This document shows positions 19,591 to 28,557 of a stretch of DNA of 64,000 bases, piece after piece; position 1 is the first letter of the stretch, and each line of letters opens with the position of its first letter. This DNA comes from Parabacteroides gordonii MS-1 = DSM 23371 (GTDB lineage Bacteria > Bacteroidota > Bacteroidia > Bacteroidales > Tannerellaceae). The translations under genes and the position numbers were made by a program. The notes beneath the pieces are model-generated. The model was given only the letters and a program-made list of their open reading frames with translations, was not told the DNA's origin and searched no databases. The stretch is taken from positions 117,281 through 181,280 of the forward strand of contig NZ_KQ033922.1 in NCBI RefSeq assembly GCF_000969825.1. The letters are read 5' to 3'.

Positions 19591-19620
19591 AAAGCAGTAG
19601 TGCTGTCACACTACTGCTTT
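19591..19620 (+). terminator. Hairpin between FecR and SusC (PUL 2)
   Basis: A perfect 12-bp stem (AAAGCAGTAGTG at 19591-19602, CACTACTGCTTT at 19609-19620) with a 6-nt loop, followed by TACTAAAATTTC. It sits 58 bp after the FecR stop. The tail is short of a clean T-run, so partial termination is as likely as full. Confidence 0.55.
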
Positions 19621-19720
19621 ACTAAAATTTCAGCGGGGAATAACCACTAATTTGAACCACTAATGATCGAGTGTCCCTGCTTGTCTTAACAAACATCATT
19701 CATTAAAACATTACAAATGT

Positions 19721-22700
19721 ATGAATTATAATCTAATATTTAACAAGACCATTATGCGAACATCGTTGACTGTATGTGCGATCGCTTTGTCTTCCCAGCT
19801 GCTATGCGCGGAAGCAGTTTTAGGGCAAGGCCTTAAAGAGAATAACATCTCATATACAGTAAAAAAGGTTTCCGTTAGCGACGCTTTCGAGCAATTGAGT
19901 AAGATCACCGGATTTAATTTCTTTTATGACGAGTCGGTATTGAAGGATCTGAAGGCAGTGAACCTTCAGGTGAAGAATGGGTCTATCGATACTATTCTGA
20001 ATGAACTATCGCATCAGACAGGACTTTATTTTAAGAAGATCAATAACACGATTTCAGTTAGTCGCCAACGATTTGATGTAGCCGGGCCGCAGTCTGCCCA
20101 GCAGAGTAAAAAACTAACGGGTGTGATCCGCGATAACTATGGCGATCCTATTATCGGAGCCAACGTGATCGTGAAGGGAACGACAAACGGGACGATCACC
20201 GGTATCGACGGTGACTTCTCGATCGACGTACCGGAGAACGGGACACTCGTAGTCTCTTTTATCGGCTATCTGAGCCGTGAAATTCCTGTCGGGAAGGACA
20301 CTTCGATAGATGTTACGTTGATGGAAGATACCCAGCGGCTGGATGAAGTAGTCGTGGTAGGGTATGGCGTCCAGAAGAAAGCGAACCTGACCGGTGCCGT
20401 TTCTTCCGTGAAGATGGAAGAAGTGATGGGGAGTCGTCCGCTGACGAATGCGACGGATGCCTTGCAGGGTACAGTGGCCGGTTTGCTGGTGAGCAATAAC
20501 GGAAATACGCCGGGTAAGAGCAAATCTTTCCAGATACGCGGTGCTTATTCGGTCGGTATCAAGAACGACGACGGTTCGTATGGTAGTGCCATCAAGCCGC
20601 TTGTCCTGATCGACAACGTGGAAGGCGACCTGGATATGATCAATCCTGAAGATATCGAGACGGTGACCGTCCTGAAAGATGCGGCCTCTGCTGCCATCTA
20701 CGGGGCACGTGCTGCCGGCGGTGTTATCCTCGTGACGACCAAACGTCCGAAAGGCGCAACCACCTTCCAGCTGAATTACAACAATAATTTCGCTTTTGCC
20801 AATTCAATAAACCTGCCGAAACAGGCACCTTTGATGGACTACCTGCAGGCTTATTCGGATGCCGCCGGCGATCAGTTCTGGACAATGGGATCACCCAGCG
20901 TGCAGAAATGGATGGGGTATCTGGAACAGTACCGTAACAATCCTTCTTCCCTCAATACGGTAGGGGATGGCATCTTCAAAGATACCGACGGCGCTGTCTA
21001 TTATCTGAATGAGAAAGACCTGGTGAAGAATATGATGGAAACGAGTTTCCAACAGACCCATAACCTGTCGGCCACCGGTGGCACGGATAAGATCCGTTAT
21101 CGTTTGTCGGCTGGATATATCGGAAACGACGGTGTATTGATCACAGATAAGGATAAATACAAACGTATGAATATCAGTAGTTTCCTTTCTGCGGATGTAA
21201 CCAGTTGGTTCACCCAGGAGGCGACATTCAGCTATGCCCACAGCAAGACGACCGAACCGAAGTCGGCCCTGGGCGCCGTATATTCCACCCGTTTGGCTTC
21301 TTTCTATCCGGAAGGCACTATGCCGGAAGGTATCTCCGATGCGGGAACAGGTCTACCGTTCTTCACTCCGGCCAACCAGATACGCTGGTCTAATACGGCA
21401 ACTACCCTGGGGGATAATCCGCGCCTATTCCTGAAGTCGATCGTGAAGCCTTTTGAAGGTTTCCAGGTAGCTTTCGAATATACGTTCGACAAGAACATTT
21501 ATGACTATCATTGGTATACCGGAAGTGTAGATTATACGACCGTACAGGGCGGTAAAGACACGACTCCGACCAACGATTATCTGCAGAAAACAAAACGCTA
21601 TACCAATTATAATTCGATCAACCTCTATGGTACTTACGACTTCGTATTAGGTAAGGAGCATAAATTCAAAGTGATGGCCGGTTTCAACCAGGAGTCGAGC
21701 TACCAGGAAACGATGGAAGCCTTCTCTTACGGGCAGGCGGTGATCGAGGTGCCTTCTTTGGGTTCGGGAACGTCTACTTTGAAAGCAACCGATAAGTATA
21801 ACGAATATACGGTACGCGGCGGTTTCTTCCGTGTGAACTACAACTATGCCGACCGTTACCTGTTGGAAGTGAACGGGCGTTACGATGGTTCGTCGAAGTT
21901 CCCGAAAGACTCCCGCTATGGTTTCTTCCCCTCTGTTTCCGCCGGTTGGAATATCGCACAGGAACAGTTTATGGAACGTACGCAGGATTGGTTGAGCTCT
22001 TTGAAGTTGCGTGCTTCGTATGGTATGATCGGTAACCAGAATGTTCCGGCTTATTCGTACATCCCGACCATGACGATCAACAACAAGTATAACGGCTGGG
22101 TGACCGGCGGCGATTATGTGACGGCCATCACTTCCATCCCTTCGCTGGTAAGCTCCAGCTTTACCTGGGAGAAGGTCGGTACGCTCGATATCGGTTTGGA
22201 TATGTCTATGCTCAACAGCCGCCTGGTGGGTTCCTTCGACTGGTACCAGCGTAACACGAACGGTATGTTGGCTCCGGGCATGCAGCTTCCGGCGGTAGTG
22301 GGTGCGGATGCGCCTTACCAGAACACGGCGGATATGCGTACGCGTGGTTGGGAGTTGAGCCTGAACTGGCGCGATCAGATAGCCAAAGTCGGTTACCGTG
22401 TCGGCTTCAACCTGTCGGACAGCAAATCGCAGATTGTAAAGTATAACAGCAACTCTTCCTATATCTTAAGCAGCCAGCAGACAAATGCACTGACCGGCGG
22501 TACATATACCTTCTGGAATTTCTACGAAGGAAAGAACCTGGGGGAAATCTGGGGATATGAAGCAGACGGTTTCTATTCTGTGGATGACTTCACGGATACT
22601 TCTTCCTGGAAGTTGAAAGACGGCGTAGCATCGATCGACGGTTACAACCCTCGTCCGGGTGACGTGAAGTTCAAGAACCTGATAGATGACGAACGGGGAA

Positions 22701-23281
22701 CGAATATGATCTCGAGCGGCGACAATACGTTGACCAATCCGGGTGACCGGAAAGTGATCGGTAACGAGACGCCCCGTTATCTGTACGGTATTAACCTGGG
22801 AGTCGATTATAAAGGTTTCGACCTGAGCGTCTTCCTGCAAGGAACCGGTAAACGGGATGCATGGCTGGCTAATACGCTGACCTTCCCGTTGTATTCGGAC
22901 TTTAAGTTTATCCCGTTGTACGAAGGTTTGAGTAATTACTGGAAACCGGTCGATGCGGCTAACGGTGACTACACCAACGCTAATCCGGGTGCCGAATTCC
23001 CGCGTATCTATGGTAATTACGGAAACCAGGCATCCAATTATCGCCAGTCTGACAAGTATCTTTCGAATGCTTCTTATCTGCGTATCAAGAATGTTACTTT
23101 GTCGTATAACTTCCCGAAGAACTGGTTGTCGAAGATCTCTTTGTCTCAGTTGAGGGCATTTGTAAGCGTGGAAAACCTCGCTACCTTCTCTTCGCTGCCG
23201 AAGGGGATCGACCCGGAAACGTTGAAATGGGATTATCCGGCTTACCGTACCGTTTCGTTCGGTCTTAATCTTACGTTATAA
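19721..23281 (+). CDS. SusC-like TonB-dependent transporter with STN domain (PUL 2)
   Basis: An 1186-residue outer-membrane transducer/transporter. In order: signal peptide (about residues 1-35); STN domain (about 45-115, VSDAFEQLSKITGFNFFYDESVL), which signals to FecR; carboxypeptidase-like domain (about 130-210, GDPIIGANVIVKGTTNGTITGIDGDF); plug with VVVVGYGVQKKANLTGAV; and a barrel ending in TVSFGLNLTL. The extra STN domain fits the FecR gene just upstream. A second in-frame ATG at 19754 would also leave a signal peptide. SusD follows after 20 bp. Confidence 0.95.
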   Translation: MNYNLIFNKTIMRTSLTVCAIALSSQLLCAEAVLGQGLKENNISYTVKKVSVSDAFEQLSKITGFNFFYDESVLKDLKAVNLQVKNGSIDTILNELSHQTGLYFKKINNTISVSRQRFDVAGPQSAQQSKKLTGVIRDNYGDPIIGANVIVKGTTNGTITGIDGDFSIDVPENGTLVVSFIGYLSREIPVGKDTSIDVTLMEDTQRLDEVVVVGYGVQKKANLTGAVSSVKMEEVMGSRPLTNATDALQGTVAGLLVSNNGNTPGKSKSFQIRGAYSVGIKNDDGSYGSAIKPLVLIDNVEGDLDMINPEDIETVTVLKDAASAAIYGARAAGGVILVTTKRPKGATTFQLNYNNNFAFANSINLPKQAPLMDYLQAYSDAAGDQFWTMGSPSVQKWMGYLEQYRNNPSSLNTVGDGIFKDTDGAVYYLNEKDLVKNMMETSFQQTHNLSATGGTDKIRYRLSAGYIGNDGVLITDKDKYKRMNISSFLSADVTSWFTQEATFSYAHSKTTEPKSALGAVYSTRLASFYPEGTMPEGISDAGTGLPFFTPANQIRWSNTATTLGDNPRLFLKSIVKPFEGFQVAFEYTFDKNIYDYHWYTGSVDYTTVQGGKDTTPTNDYLQKTKRYTNYNSINLYGTYDFVLGKEHKFKVMAGFNQESSYQETMEAFSYGQAVIEVPSLGSGTSTLKATDKYNEYTVRGGFFRVNYNYADRYLLEVNGRYDGSSKFPKDSRYGFFPSVSAGWNIAQEQFMERTQDWLSSLKLRASYGMIGNQNVPAYSYIPTMTINNKYNGWVTGGDYVTAITSIPSLVSSSFTWEKVGTLDIGLDMSMLNSRLVGSFDWYQRNTNGMLAPGMQLPAVVGADAPYQNTADMRTRGWELSLNWRDQIAKVGYRVGFNLSDSKSQIVKYNSNSSYILSSQQTNALTGGTYTFWNFYEGKNLGEIWGYEADGFYSVDDFTDTSSWKLKDGVASIDGYNPRPGDVKFKNLIDDERGTNMISSGDNTLTNPGDRKVIGNETPRYLYGINLGVDYKGFDLSVFLQGTGKRDAWLANTLTFPLYSDFKFIPLYEGLSNYWKPVDAANGDYTNANPGAEFPRIYGNYGNQASNYRQSDKYLSNASYLRIKNVTLSYNFPKNWLSKISLSQLRAFVSVENLATFSSLPKGIDPETLKWDYPAYRTVSFGLNLTL

Positions 23282-23301
23282 ACCTAAATTAGTACGAGTA
23301 T

Positions 23302-25224
23302 ATGAAAAGATTATTTATAAGTTTAGCAGTTCTTACCGGCCTCACGTTCTCGAGCTGTAACGACAGTTTTCTGGATAAGGCACCGGTGACGGATCTGACT
23401 GAGGAGAATGCTTTCAATTCCTATGATAACTTCAAGGCTTTCATGTGGCCTTGCTACGAGATGTTTACGAATACGACGATCCGTACTTCGCTGGCCGGCT
23501 TCGGGCAGAACGGACAGTATCAGGGGGATCTGGATGCGGGTTACATGCAGCAGAAGTACGAAAGCGGTTATAATAAGTTTGCTTACCAAACGGTGGCCAG
23601 TGCCGCCAGCGGTAACGGGTGGGACTTTAAAACGTTTATCCGCCGTATCAACATCATGCTTTCGCATATCGATGGCTCGAGTATGAAAGAGGATGAGAAA
23701 AACCATTGGCGTTCAGTGGGCTATTTCTTCCATTCTTTCTGGTATATGGAACTGATCGACCGTTTCGGTGATGTCCCCTGGGTAGACCAGGTGTTGGCGG
23801 AAGACTCTCCAGAAGCTTACGGGAAACGTGAAGACCGGATGGTGGTTGCCGATAGAGTATTGGAACGTCTGCAATGGGCCGAACAGAACATCGGTAACTT
23901 CACCTCCCAAAACGGGGAGAATACGATCGATCGCAACTGTGTACGGGCAGCCCTTTCCCGCTTTACCCTGCGTGAAGGAACCTGGCGCAAATACCATGAG
24001 TTGGGTGATTATGAAAAGTACCTGAACGAATGCGTACGTGTATCCGAACTGCTGATGAGCGATTATCCGACCTTGTATCTCGGTACCGACGGACAGCCGG
24101 CAGCCGGATATGGTGAAATGTGGACAACCGAAGATCTGGGGTCTATTCCGGGTGTTATCTTTTACAAGTCGTATGTAGCCGACATCAATCCGAGCGGTAG
24201 CAGCTATATCGAACATACCTCTTCGCACTATGTGGAAATGAACCAGAATACGGTCGACCTGTATCTGATGAAGAACGGTAAGCCGATCTTGAACAGTGCA
24301 TCCGCCTATCATGGAAACAAGGATATGTATGCTACCTTCCGCGACCGCGATCCGCGTTTGTACCACACGGTGATACCACCTTATAAGGTGCAGGCCGGTA
24401 AAGGCGATTATCCTACCTGGTCGTATACGGATAATCCGGCCGACCGCGAATATATAGATATTATGGGGCCTAATGAAAGTTGCAGTAACCCGGGTGTGGG
24501 TATGAAACGCCTTCCGGGCCAGAACTGGAGTGCTTCTCTGGTTCCCGAAATACCACGACTGGGTACGGGTGCTTTCGTCACCTGCCGCTCCGGTTACTAT
24601 GTATGGAAGAACTGGGATAACTGGGAAACCAGCTTTAATAACGGTAACCTGAATACGGCCGACAAACCGATCTTCAAGATCGAAGAGGTATTGCTGAATG
24701 AAGCGGAAGCGAAGTTCGAACTGGGTAGTTTCGACCAAAGCGTTGCTGACAAAACGATTAATAAGCTACGCGACCGTGCCGGAATCGCCAAGATGGTGGT
24801 AGCGGATATCGATGCCGGCTTCGACCCGAACCGCGGGAAATATTATCCGAAAAACAACGATGCAGGTATTCAGGTAGACCCGGTGTTGTGGGAGATCCGC
24901 CGCGAACGTATCATCGAGTTGATGGGCGAAGGTTTCGGTTTTTATGATGTGCGCCGTTGGCGTATGGCTCCGTGGTTCCTGAACAAACCGGCTACGGGTA
25001 TCTGGACGACGAAGGAGATGGCTTCGACCAACAGCATGACGCTCTATAATCCTCAGACCGGTTATTCGGACGGAACGAACGGTTCGTTGGCGGAAGGTAA
25101 TATTTACCTTTTCAACGATCCGCTGAAAGAGGGCAAGGGATGGCTCGAAAAGTTTTACCTGTATCAGGTTCCGACCACAGAGATCCTGCTGAATCCGGAA
25201 CTGGAACAGAACCCCGGATGGTAA
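23302..25224 (+). CDS. SusD-like surface glycan-binding lipoprotein (PUL 2)
   Basis: A 640-residue SusD/RagB protein. The lipoprotein signal MKRLFISLAVLTGLTFSSC places the lipidated cysteine at residue 19, followed by NDSFLDKAPVTDLTEENAF. The family-typical C-terminal block IRRERIIELMGEGFGFYDVRRWR is present, and the protein ends in EQNPGW as many SusD proteins do. It forms the pair with the upstream SusC, 20 bp away. A terminator immediately after it separates it from the sulfatase. Confidence 0.95.
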   Translation: MKRLFISLAVLTGLTFSSCNDSFLDKAPVTDLTEENAFNSYDNFKAFMWPCYEMFTNTTIRTSLAGFGQNGQYQGDLDAGYMQQKYESGYNKFAYQTVASAASGNGWDFKTFIRRINIMLSHIDGSSMKEDEKNHWRSVGYFFHSFWYMELIDRFGDVPWVDQVLAEDSPEAYGKREDRMVVADRVLERLQWAEQNIGNFTSQNGENTIDRNCVRAALSRFTLREGTWRKYHELGDYEKYLNECVRVSELLMSDYPTLYLGTDGQPAAGYGEMWTTEDLGSIPGVIFYKSYVADINPSGSSYIEHTSSHYVEMNQNTVDLYLMKNGKPILNSASAYHGNKDMYATFRDRDPRLYHTVIPPYKVQAGKGDYPTWSYTDNPADREYIDIMGPNESCSNPGVGMKRLPGQNWSASLVPEIPRLGTGAFVTCRSGYYVWKNWDNWETSFNNGNLNTADKPIFKIEEVLLNEAEAKFELGSFDQSVADKTINKLRDRAGIAKMVVADIDAGFDPNRGKYYPKNNDAGIQVDPVLWEIRRERIIELMGEGFGFYDVRRWRMAPWFLNKPATGIWTTKEMASTNSMTLYNPQTGYSDGTNGSLAEGNIYLFNDPLKEGKGWLEKFYLYQVPTTEILLNPELEQNPGW

Positions 25225-25249
25225 TCATCCTTTGATCAATTTATAAATG

Positions 25250-25300
25250 AAGGCCGTTTCGGAAGGTATTTATCCCTGCTTGAAACGGCCTTTCTGTTTT
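25250..25300 (+). terminator. Terminator of the PUL 2 SusC/SusD transcript
   Basis: An 11-bp stem (AAGGCCGTTTC at 25250-25260, GAAACGGCCTT at 25282-25292) followed by TTCTGTTTT. It ends only a few bases before the sulfatase promoter motif. Confidence 0.7.
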
Positions 25301-25305
25301 ATCTC

Positions 25306-25313
25306 TATATTTG
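25306..25313 (+). promoter_or_regulatory. Candidate -7 element of the sulfatase gene
   Basis: TATATTTG is a full match to TAnnTTTG and ends 6 bp before the sulfatase ATG (25320). The transcript would start at or next to the start codon. Confidence 0.5.
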
Positions 25314-25319
25314 CATCCT

Positions 25320-26753
25320 ATGAAACATGGTAATTTATATTGGGCTGCGCCTCTGGTATGGATGGCGGGCCTGCAACAGATACAGGCGGCAGGCGACAGC
25401 AAACAGCCGAACATTGTTTTCATCCTGGCGGACGACCTGGGATGGACAGACCTGGGCGTGATGGGGAGCGATTATTACGAAACCCCCAATATCGACCGCC
25501 TTGCCTCGCAGGGGTTGCTGTTCGATAATGCGTATGCGGCGGCAGCCAACTCAGCTCCCAGCCGTGCCTGTATGATGACCGGCATGTACACGCCGCGGCA
25601 TGGCGTATTCACCGTCAGCCCACCCGACCGGGGCGACCGTACGAAACGTAAGCTGATCCCGTGTCCCAATACGGACGATGTGCGTGCCGACTTTGTGACC
25701 CTGGCCGAAGCGCTTCAGCAACAAGGCTATCAGTGCGGACATATCGGTAAATGGCATCTGGGGGATGATGCCGACGGGACAGGGCCGTTGTCGCAAGGCT
25801 TCATCCGAAACGTTGGCGGAAACCGTGCCGGATCTCCTTATTCGTATTTCTATCCTTATTGCCTACCGGACAAGAGCAAATGCCATTTGGGGCTCGACGA
25901 AGGACAGCCGGGCGAATACCTGACGGATCGTTTGACGGATGAGGCGATTGCTTTCGTCCGCTCCCATAAAGATGCTCCTTTTTTCCTGCATCTGTCCCAT
26001 CATGCGGTACATACGGCTTTGCAGGCTCCCGACTCGCTGGTGGAGAAATACCGTAACAAGCCTGCCGGAACGTATCACACCAATCCCATCTACGCGGCAA
26101 TGATCGAGAAGCTCGACGATGGCGTGGGTAAGCTATGTAAAGAAATTGAAGACCTCGGCCTTTCCGCTAATACCCTGATCGTGTTCTATTCGGACAACGG
26201 CGGTTCGGAGCCGGTGACGGACAATTACCCGCTGAACGGCGGCAAGGGAATGCCTTACGAAGGAGGTTCCCGCGTCCCGCTGATCCTGAAATGGGCAGGA
26301 AAGATAGAACCCGGAAGCCGTACTTCGGTGCCCGTTACGGGTGTCGATTTCTATCCGACTTTTGTCAATCTGGCGCAAGGTACGGTATCTGCGGATCTGG
26401 ACGGAGAGGATATTTTCGAAGTCGTAAAGAATTGTAAGTCCGACCGCGATCTCTTCTGGCATTTCCCGGCTTACCTGGAGTCTTATGCAGATGGAGGACA
26501 GGGTTTCCGTTCCCGGCCTTATTCCAGCATGCGTTCGGGCGATTGGAAGCTGATCTGTAATTACGAGGATCAGTCGCTCGAACTGTATAACCTGAAAGAG
26601 GATCTGGGAGAGACGAAGAACCTTGCGGAGAGCCGTCCGGAGAAACGGGAGGAGCTTTACCGCAAGCTGAAGCTGTGGATCGAACAGACCCATGCCCCGA
26701 TCCCGACGGAACCGAACCCTTATTTTACATCATCAGATATAAAAGGACACTGA
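25320..26753 (+). CDS. Sulfatase, serine-type (PUL 2)
   Basis: A 477-residue exported sulfatase that removes sulfate esters from a glycan. After the signal peptide, PNIVFILADDLGWTDLG gives the metal-binding Asp pair (about residues 38-39). The maturation motif S78-A-P-S-R82 followed by ACMMTG shows a serine to be converted to formylglycine, so an anaerobic radical-SAM maturase is required; none is encoded in this window. Further typical blocks are HIGKWHLG and YSDNGG. The frame can be opened from a TTG at 25311, but the ATG at 25320 fits the signal peptide. Its 3' end overlaps the convergent sigma gene by 29 bp. The substrate is unknown. Confidence 0.93.
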   Translation: MKHGNLYWAAPLVWMAGLQQIQAAGDSKQPNIVFILADDLGWTDLGVMGSDYYETPNIDRLASQGLLFDNAYAAAANSAPSRACMMTGMYTPRHGVFTVSPPDRGDRTKRKLIPCPNTDDVRADFVTLAEALQQQGYQCGHIGKWHLGDDADGTGPLSQGFIRNVGGNRAGSPYSYFYPYCLPDKSKCHLGLDEGQPGEYLTDRLTDEAIAFVRSHKDAPFFLHLSHHAVHTALQAPDSLVEKYRNKPAGTYHTNPIYAAMIEKLDDGVGKLCKEIEDLGLSANTLIVFYSDNGGSEPVTDNYPLNGGKGMPYEGGSRVPLILKWAGKIEPGSRTSVPVTGVDFYPTFVNLAQGTVSADLDGEDIFEVVKNCKSDRDLFWHFPAYLESYADGGQGFRSRPYSSMRSGDWKLICNYEDQSLELYNLKEDLGETKNLAESRPEKREELYRKLKLWIEQTHAPIPTEPNPYFTSSDIKGH

Positions 26754-27312
26754 TCGAAATATCGCTATGTTTGCCGAAATAGGTCTTGATGAAGCGGAGC
26801 GACTCGGAGATATGTTCCTGAACGGTGTTGACCGATATGCCGAGTTGTTCCGCAATCTCTTTATGTGTCAGGTTATCCATCCGACTCATATTGAATACCT
26901 TCTTTCTCTGCGGCGATAGCTGTTCGATGGCTTCTTTCAGGATGTTCTGATATTCCGTATAGATCAGATCCGACTCGATTACGTCTTCTTCGACCGGTTT
27001 GTTCTGTGCCAGTATGGACTTGGCTTTTGCATCTATATCCATATCCCGGAAATAATTCAGTACCCGGTTGCGGGCCATCGTATAAAGGAAGGAAGAAAAG
27101 GAAAGGTCTGGATTGATGAAAACGCGCGATTCCCACACGCGGATAAAGATCTCCTGCACAATATCGTTCGTCTCCTCTTCCGATTTCAGCAGGCTCAGGC
27201 AGAAATAATGCAACTTATCCTTATACCGGATATAAAGTTCGCTGAAAGCGGCCTCGTCATCGTGTATAATTAAAGTGATTAAATCTGTGTCCGTTTTATC
27301 CCTAAGCCTCAT
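26725..27312 (-). CDS. ECF RNA polymerase sigma factor (PUL 2)
   Basis: A 195-residue ECF sigma factor of the Bacteroidetes PUL type. Region 2 is at about residues 20-95 (FSELYIRYKDKLHYFCLSLL, then DIVQEIFIRVWE), and region 4 at about 125-185 (LSPQRKKVFNMSRMDNLTHK, EIAEQLGISVNTVQEHI). It reads towards the sulfatase, and their 3' ends overlap by 29 bp. It has no anti-sigma gene beside it, while the FecR gene at 18514 lacks a sigma gene, so the two are probably partners split to opposite ends of PUL 2. That pairing is inferred. Confidence 0.93.
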   Translation of the reverse strand: MRLRDKTDTDLITLIIHDDEAAFSELYIRYKDKLHYFCLSLLKSEEETNDIVQEIFIRVWESRVFINPDLSFSSFLYTMARNRVLNYFRDMDIDAKAKSILAQNKPVEEDVIESDLIYTEYQNILKEAIEQLSPQRKKVFNMSRMDNLTHKEIAEQLGISVNTVQEHISESLRFIKTYFGKHSDISISVLLYLMM

Positions 27313-27366
27313 TGTGGTATACTCTTTCTCCTTTGTGTACTACAATAATACGGCTTTTTTCGCAAT

Positions 27367-27411
27367 AAAAAAAGTTCCCGGGAGAGTACACTTAGTGTAT
27401 CTTCCGGGAAC
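27367..27411 (-). terminator. Terminator of the nucleotidyltransferase gene
   Basis: In the minus direction, GTTCCCGG (27404-27411) pairs with CCGGGAAC (27374-27381) with an inner GTGTA/TACAC stem, then a run of seven T residues. It lies 24 bp after the stop codon. Confidence 0.8.
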
Positions 27412-27434
27412 CTATTATATTCAACTTGTCTTAA

Positions 27435-28337
27435 TTAAAACAATTTTTCCGGGTATTCGCCGGCATCTACCAATGCCTGGATTTTGTCAACAACACCCTG
27501 GCGGTCGGCTGCATATGTTACGCCAAACCATTTGGAAGTGGTGTCCCATACTTTTACGCGGGCAGTGCCGTTCGTGATCAGTTCGTTTACCATCAGCGGG
27601 ATGAAGTATTCGCTTTTCAGGTTATCCATGTTCTTTTTCAGGAAGTCTTTGAAGAACTCTTCCGAATAAGCGAAATAGTCGGGAGTGAAGCCCCACATAT
27701 TCATGGAAACCGGAGTGTTTTCTTCCAGAACCACTTTCTTTCCGTTCTCGTCGATGAATTGGATGTCGCCGTCGATACGTTCGATAGCCGTACGTTCCAC
27801 TACACCTGTCAGATAACCTTCTGCATTTGTCTCGCAAACGCCACGGGCTACGGAACCACTTTCACTCAATGTATTACCTACACGGTAGCCTACCATACAA
27901 TAATCGTTCTTCTTACCGGTCATTTCAGTCAGGGCTTTGCCAAGCACGGCGAAGCTGTCGCGTCCGTAGAAGTCGTCGGCATTGATAACGGCAAATGGTT
28001 CTTTGATCACGTCTTTACCCATCAGAACGGCATGGTTGGTACCCCAGGGCTTTTCGCGTCCTTCCGGGCAGGTGAAACCTTCCGGCAGGTTATTCAGATC
28101 CTGGAATACGACTTCAACAGGAATATGGTTTTCGTATTTTGAAATGATCTTTTCGCGGAAATCTTTTTCGAATGACTCACGGATAACAAAAACTAATTTC
28201 CCGAATCCACCGCGGATAGCATCGAAAATAGAGTAGTCCATGATTGTTTCACCATTAGGGCCCAGGCCATCCAGCTGTTTCAGACCACCGTAACGGCTAC
28301 CCATTCCGGCAGCTAATACAAATAATGTAGGTTTCAT
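27435..28337 (-). CDS. Sugar-phosphate nucleotidyltransferase
   Basis: A 300-residue cytoplasmic enzyme of the NTP_transferase family, which joins a sugar phosphate (or a related polar group) to a nucleotide. The N-terminal signature LFVLAAGMGSRYGGLKQLDG is the nucleotide-binding loop, and INADDFYG carries the metal-binding Asp. The FVIRESFEKDFREKI and PWGTNHAVLMG blocks are typical of Bacteroidales homologues annotated simply as nucleotidyltransferases. It is monocistronic, with its own -7 element upstream and a strong terminator downstream. The exact sugar cannot be read from the sequence. Confidence 0.85.
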   Translation of the reverse strand: MKPTLFVLAAGMGSRYGGLKQLDGLGPNGETIMDYSIFDAIRGGFGKLVFVIRESFEKDFREKIISKYENHIPVEVVFQDLNNLPEGFTCPEGREKPWGTNHAVLMGKDVIKEPFAVINADDFYGRDSFAVLGKALTEMTGKKNDYCMVGYRVGNTLSESGSVARGVCETNAEGYLTGVVERTAIERIDGDIQFIDENGKKVVLEENTPVSMNMWGFTPDYFAYSEEFFKDFLKKNMDNLKSEYFIPLMVNELITNGTARVKVWDTTSKWFGVTYAADRQGVVDKIQALVDAGEYPEKLF

Positions 28338-28377
28338 AATTCTTTTATTTTAGATAATGTATTTTTCATTCTGCTGG

Positions 28378-28385
28378 CAAAGGTA
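28378..28385 (-). promoter_or_regulatory. Candidate -7 element of the nucleotidyltransferase gene
   Basis: The minus strand reads TACCTTTG, matching TAnnTTTG, about 40 bp before the start codon at 28337. The 23-bp dyad array begins about 50 bp further upstream. Confidence 0.5.
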
Positions 28386-28437
28386 GAAAACTATTGACAA
28401 ATCGCAATTCACATTTGGAATAAATTTTACCTGGTTA

Positions 28438-28550
28438 GTGCGAAGACTGCACCCGCCCGAGTGCGGTCATCGCACCTTACCGCGTGCGGAGGTCGCACCC
28501 TCTCACGTGCGGTAGTCGTACCTTGCCGGGTGCGGTTACTGCACACGAAA
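28438..28550. repeat. Tandem dyad array, five 23-bp units
   Basis: GTGCG recurs at 28438, 28461, 28484, 28507 and 28530, an exact 23-bp period. Each unit is a degenerate dyad GTGCGn6(C/T)GCACC followed by a variable 7-nt GC-rich linker. The array fills the gap between the GH51 stop and the nucleotidyltransferase promoter. GC content is clearly above the flanking DNA. Confidence 0.88.
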
Positions 28551-28557
28551 GGAAAGG

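Noticed and set aside
23713-24738. 341-codon open frame on the minus strand
   Set aside because: Antisense to the PUL 2 SusD gene; no promoter motif or family match.
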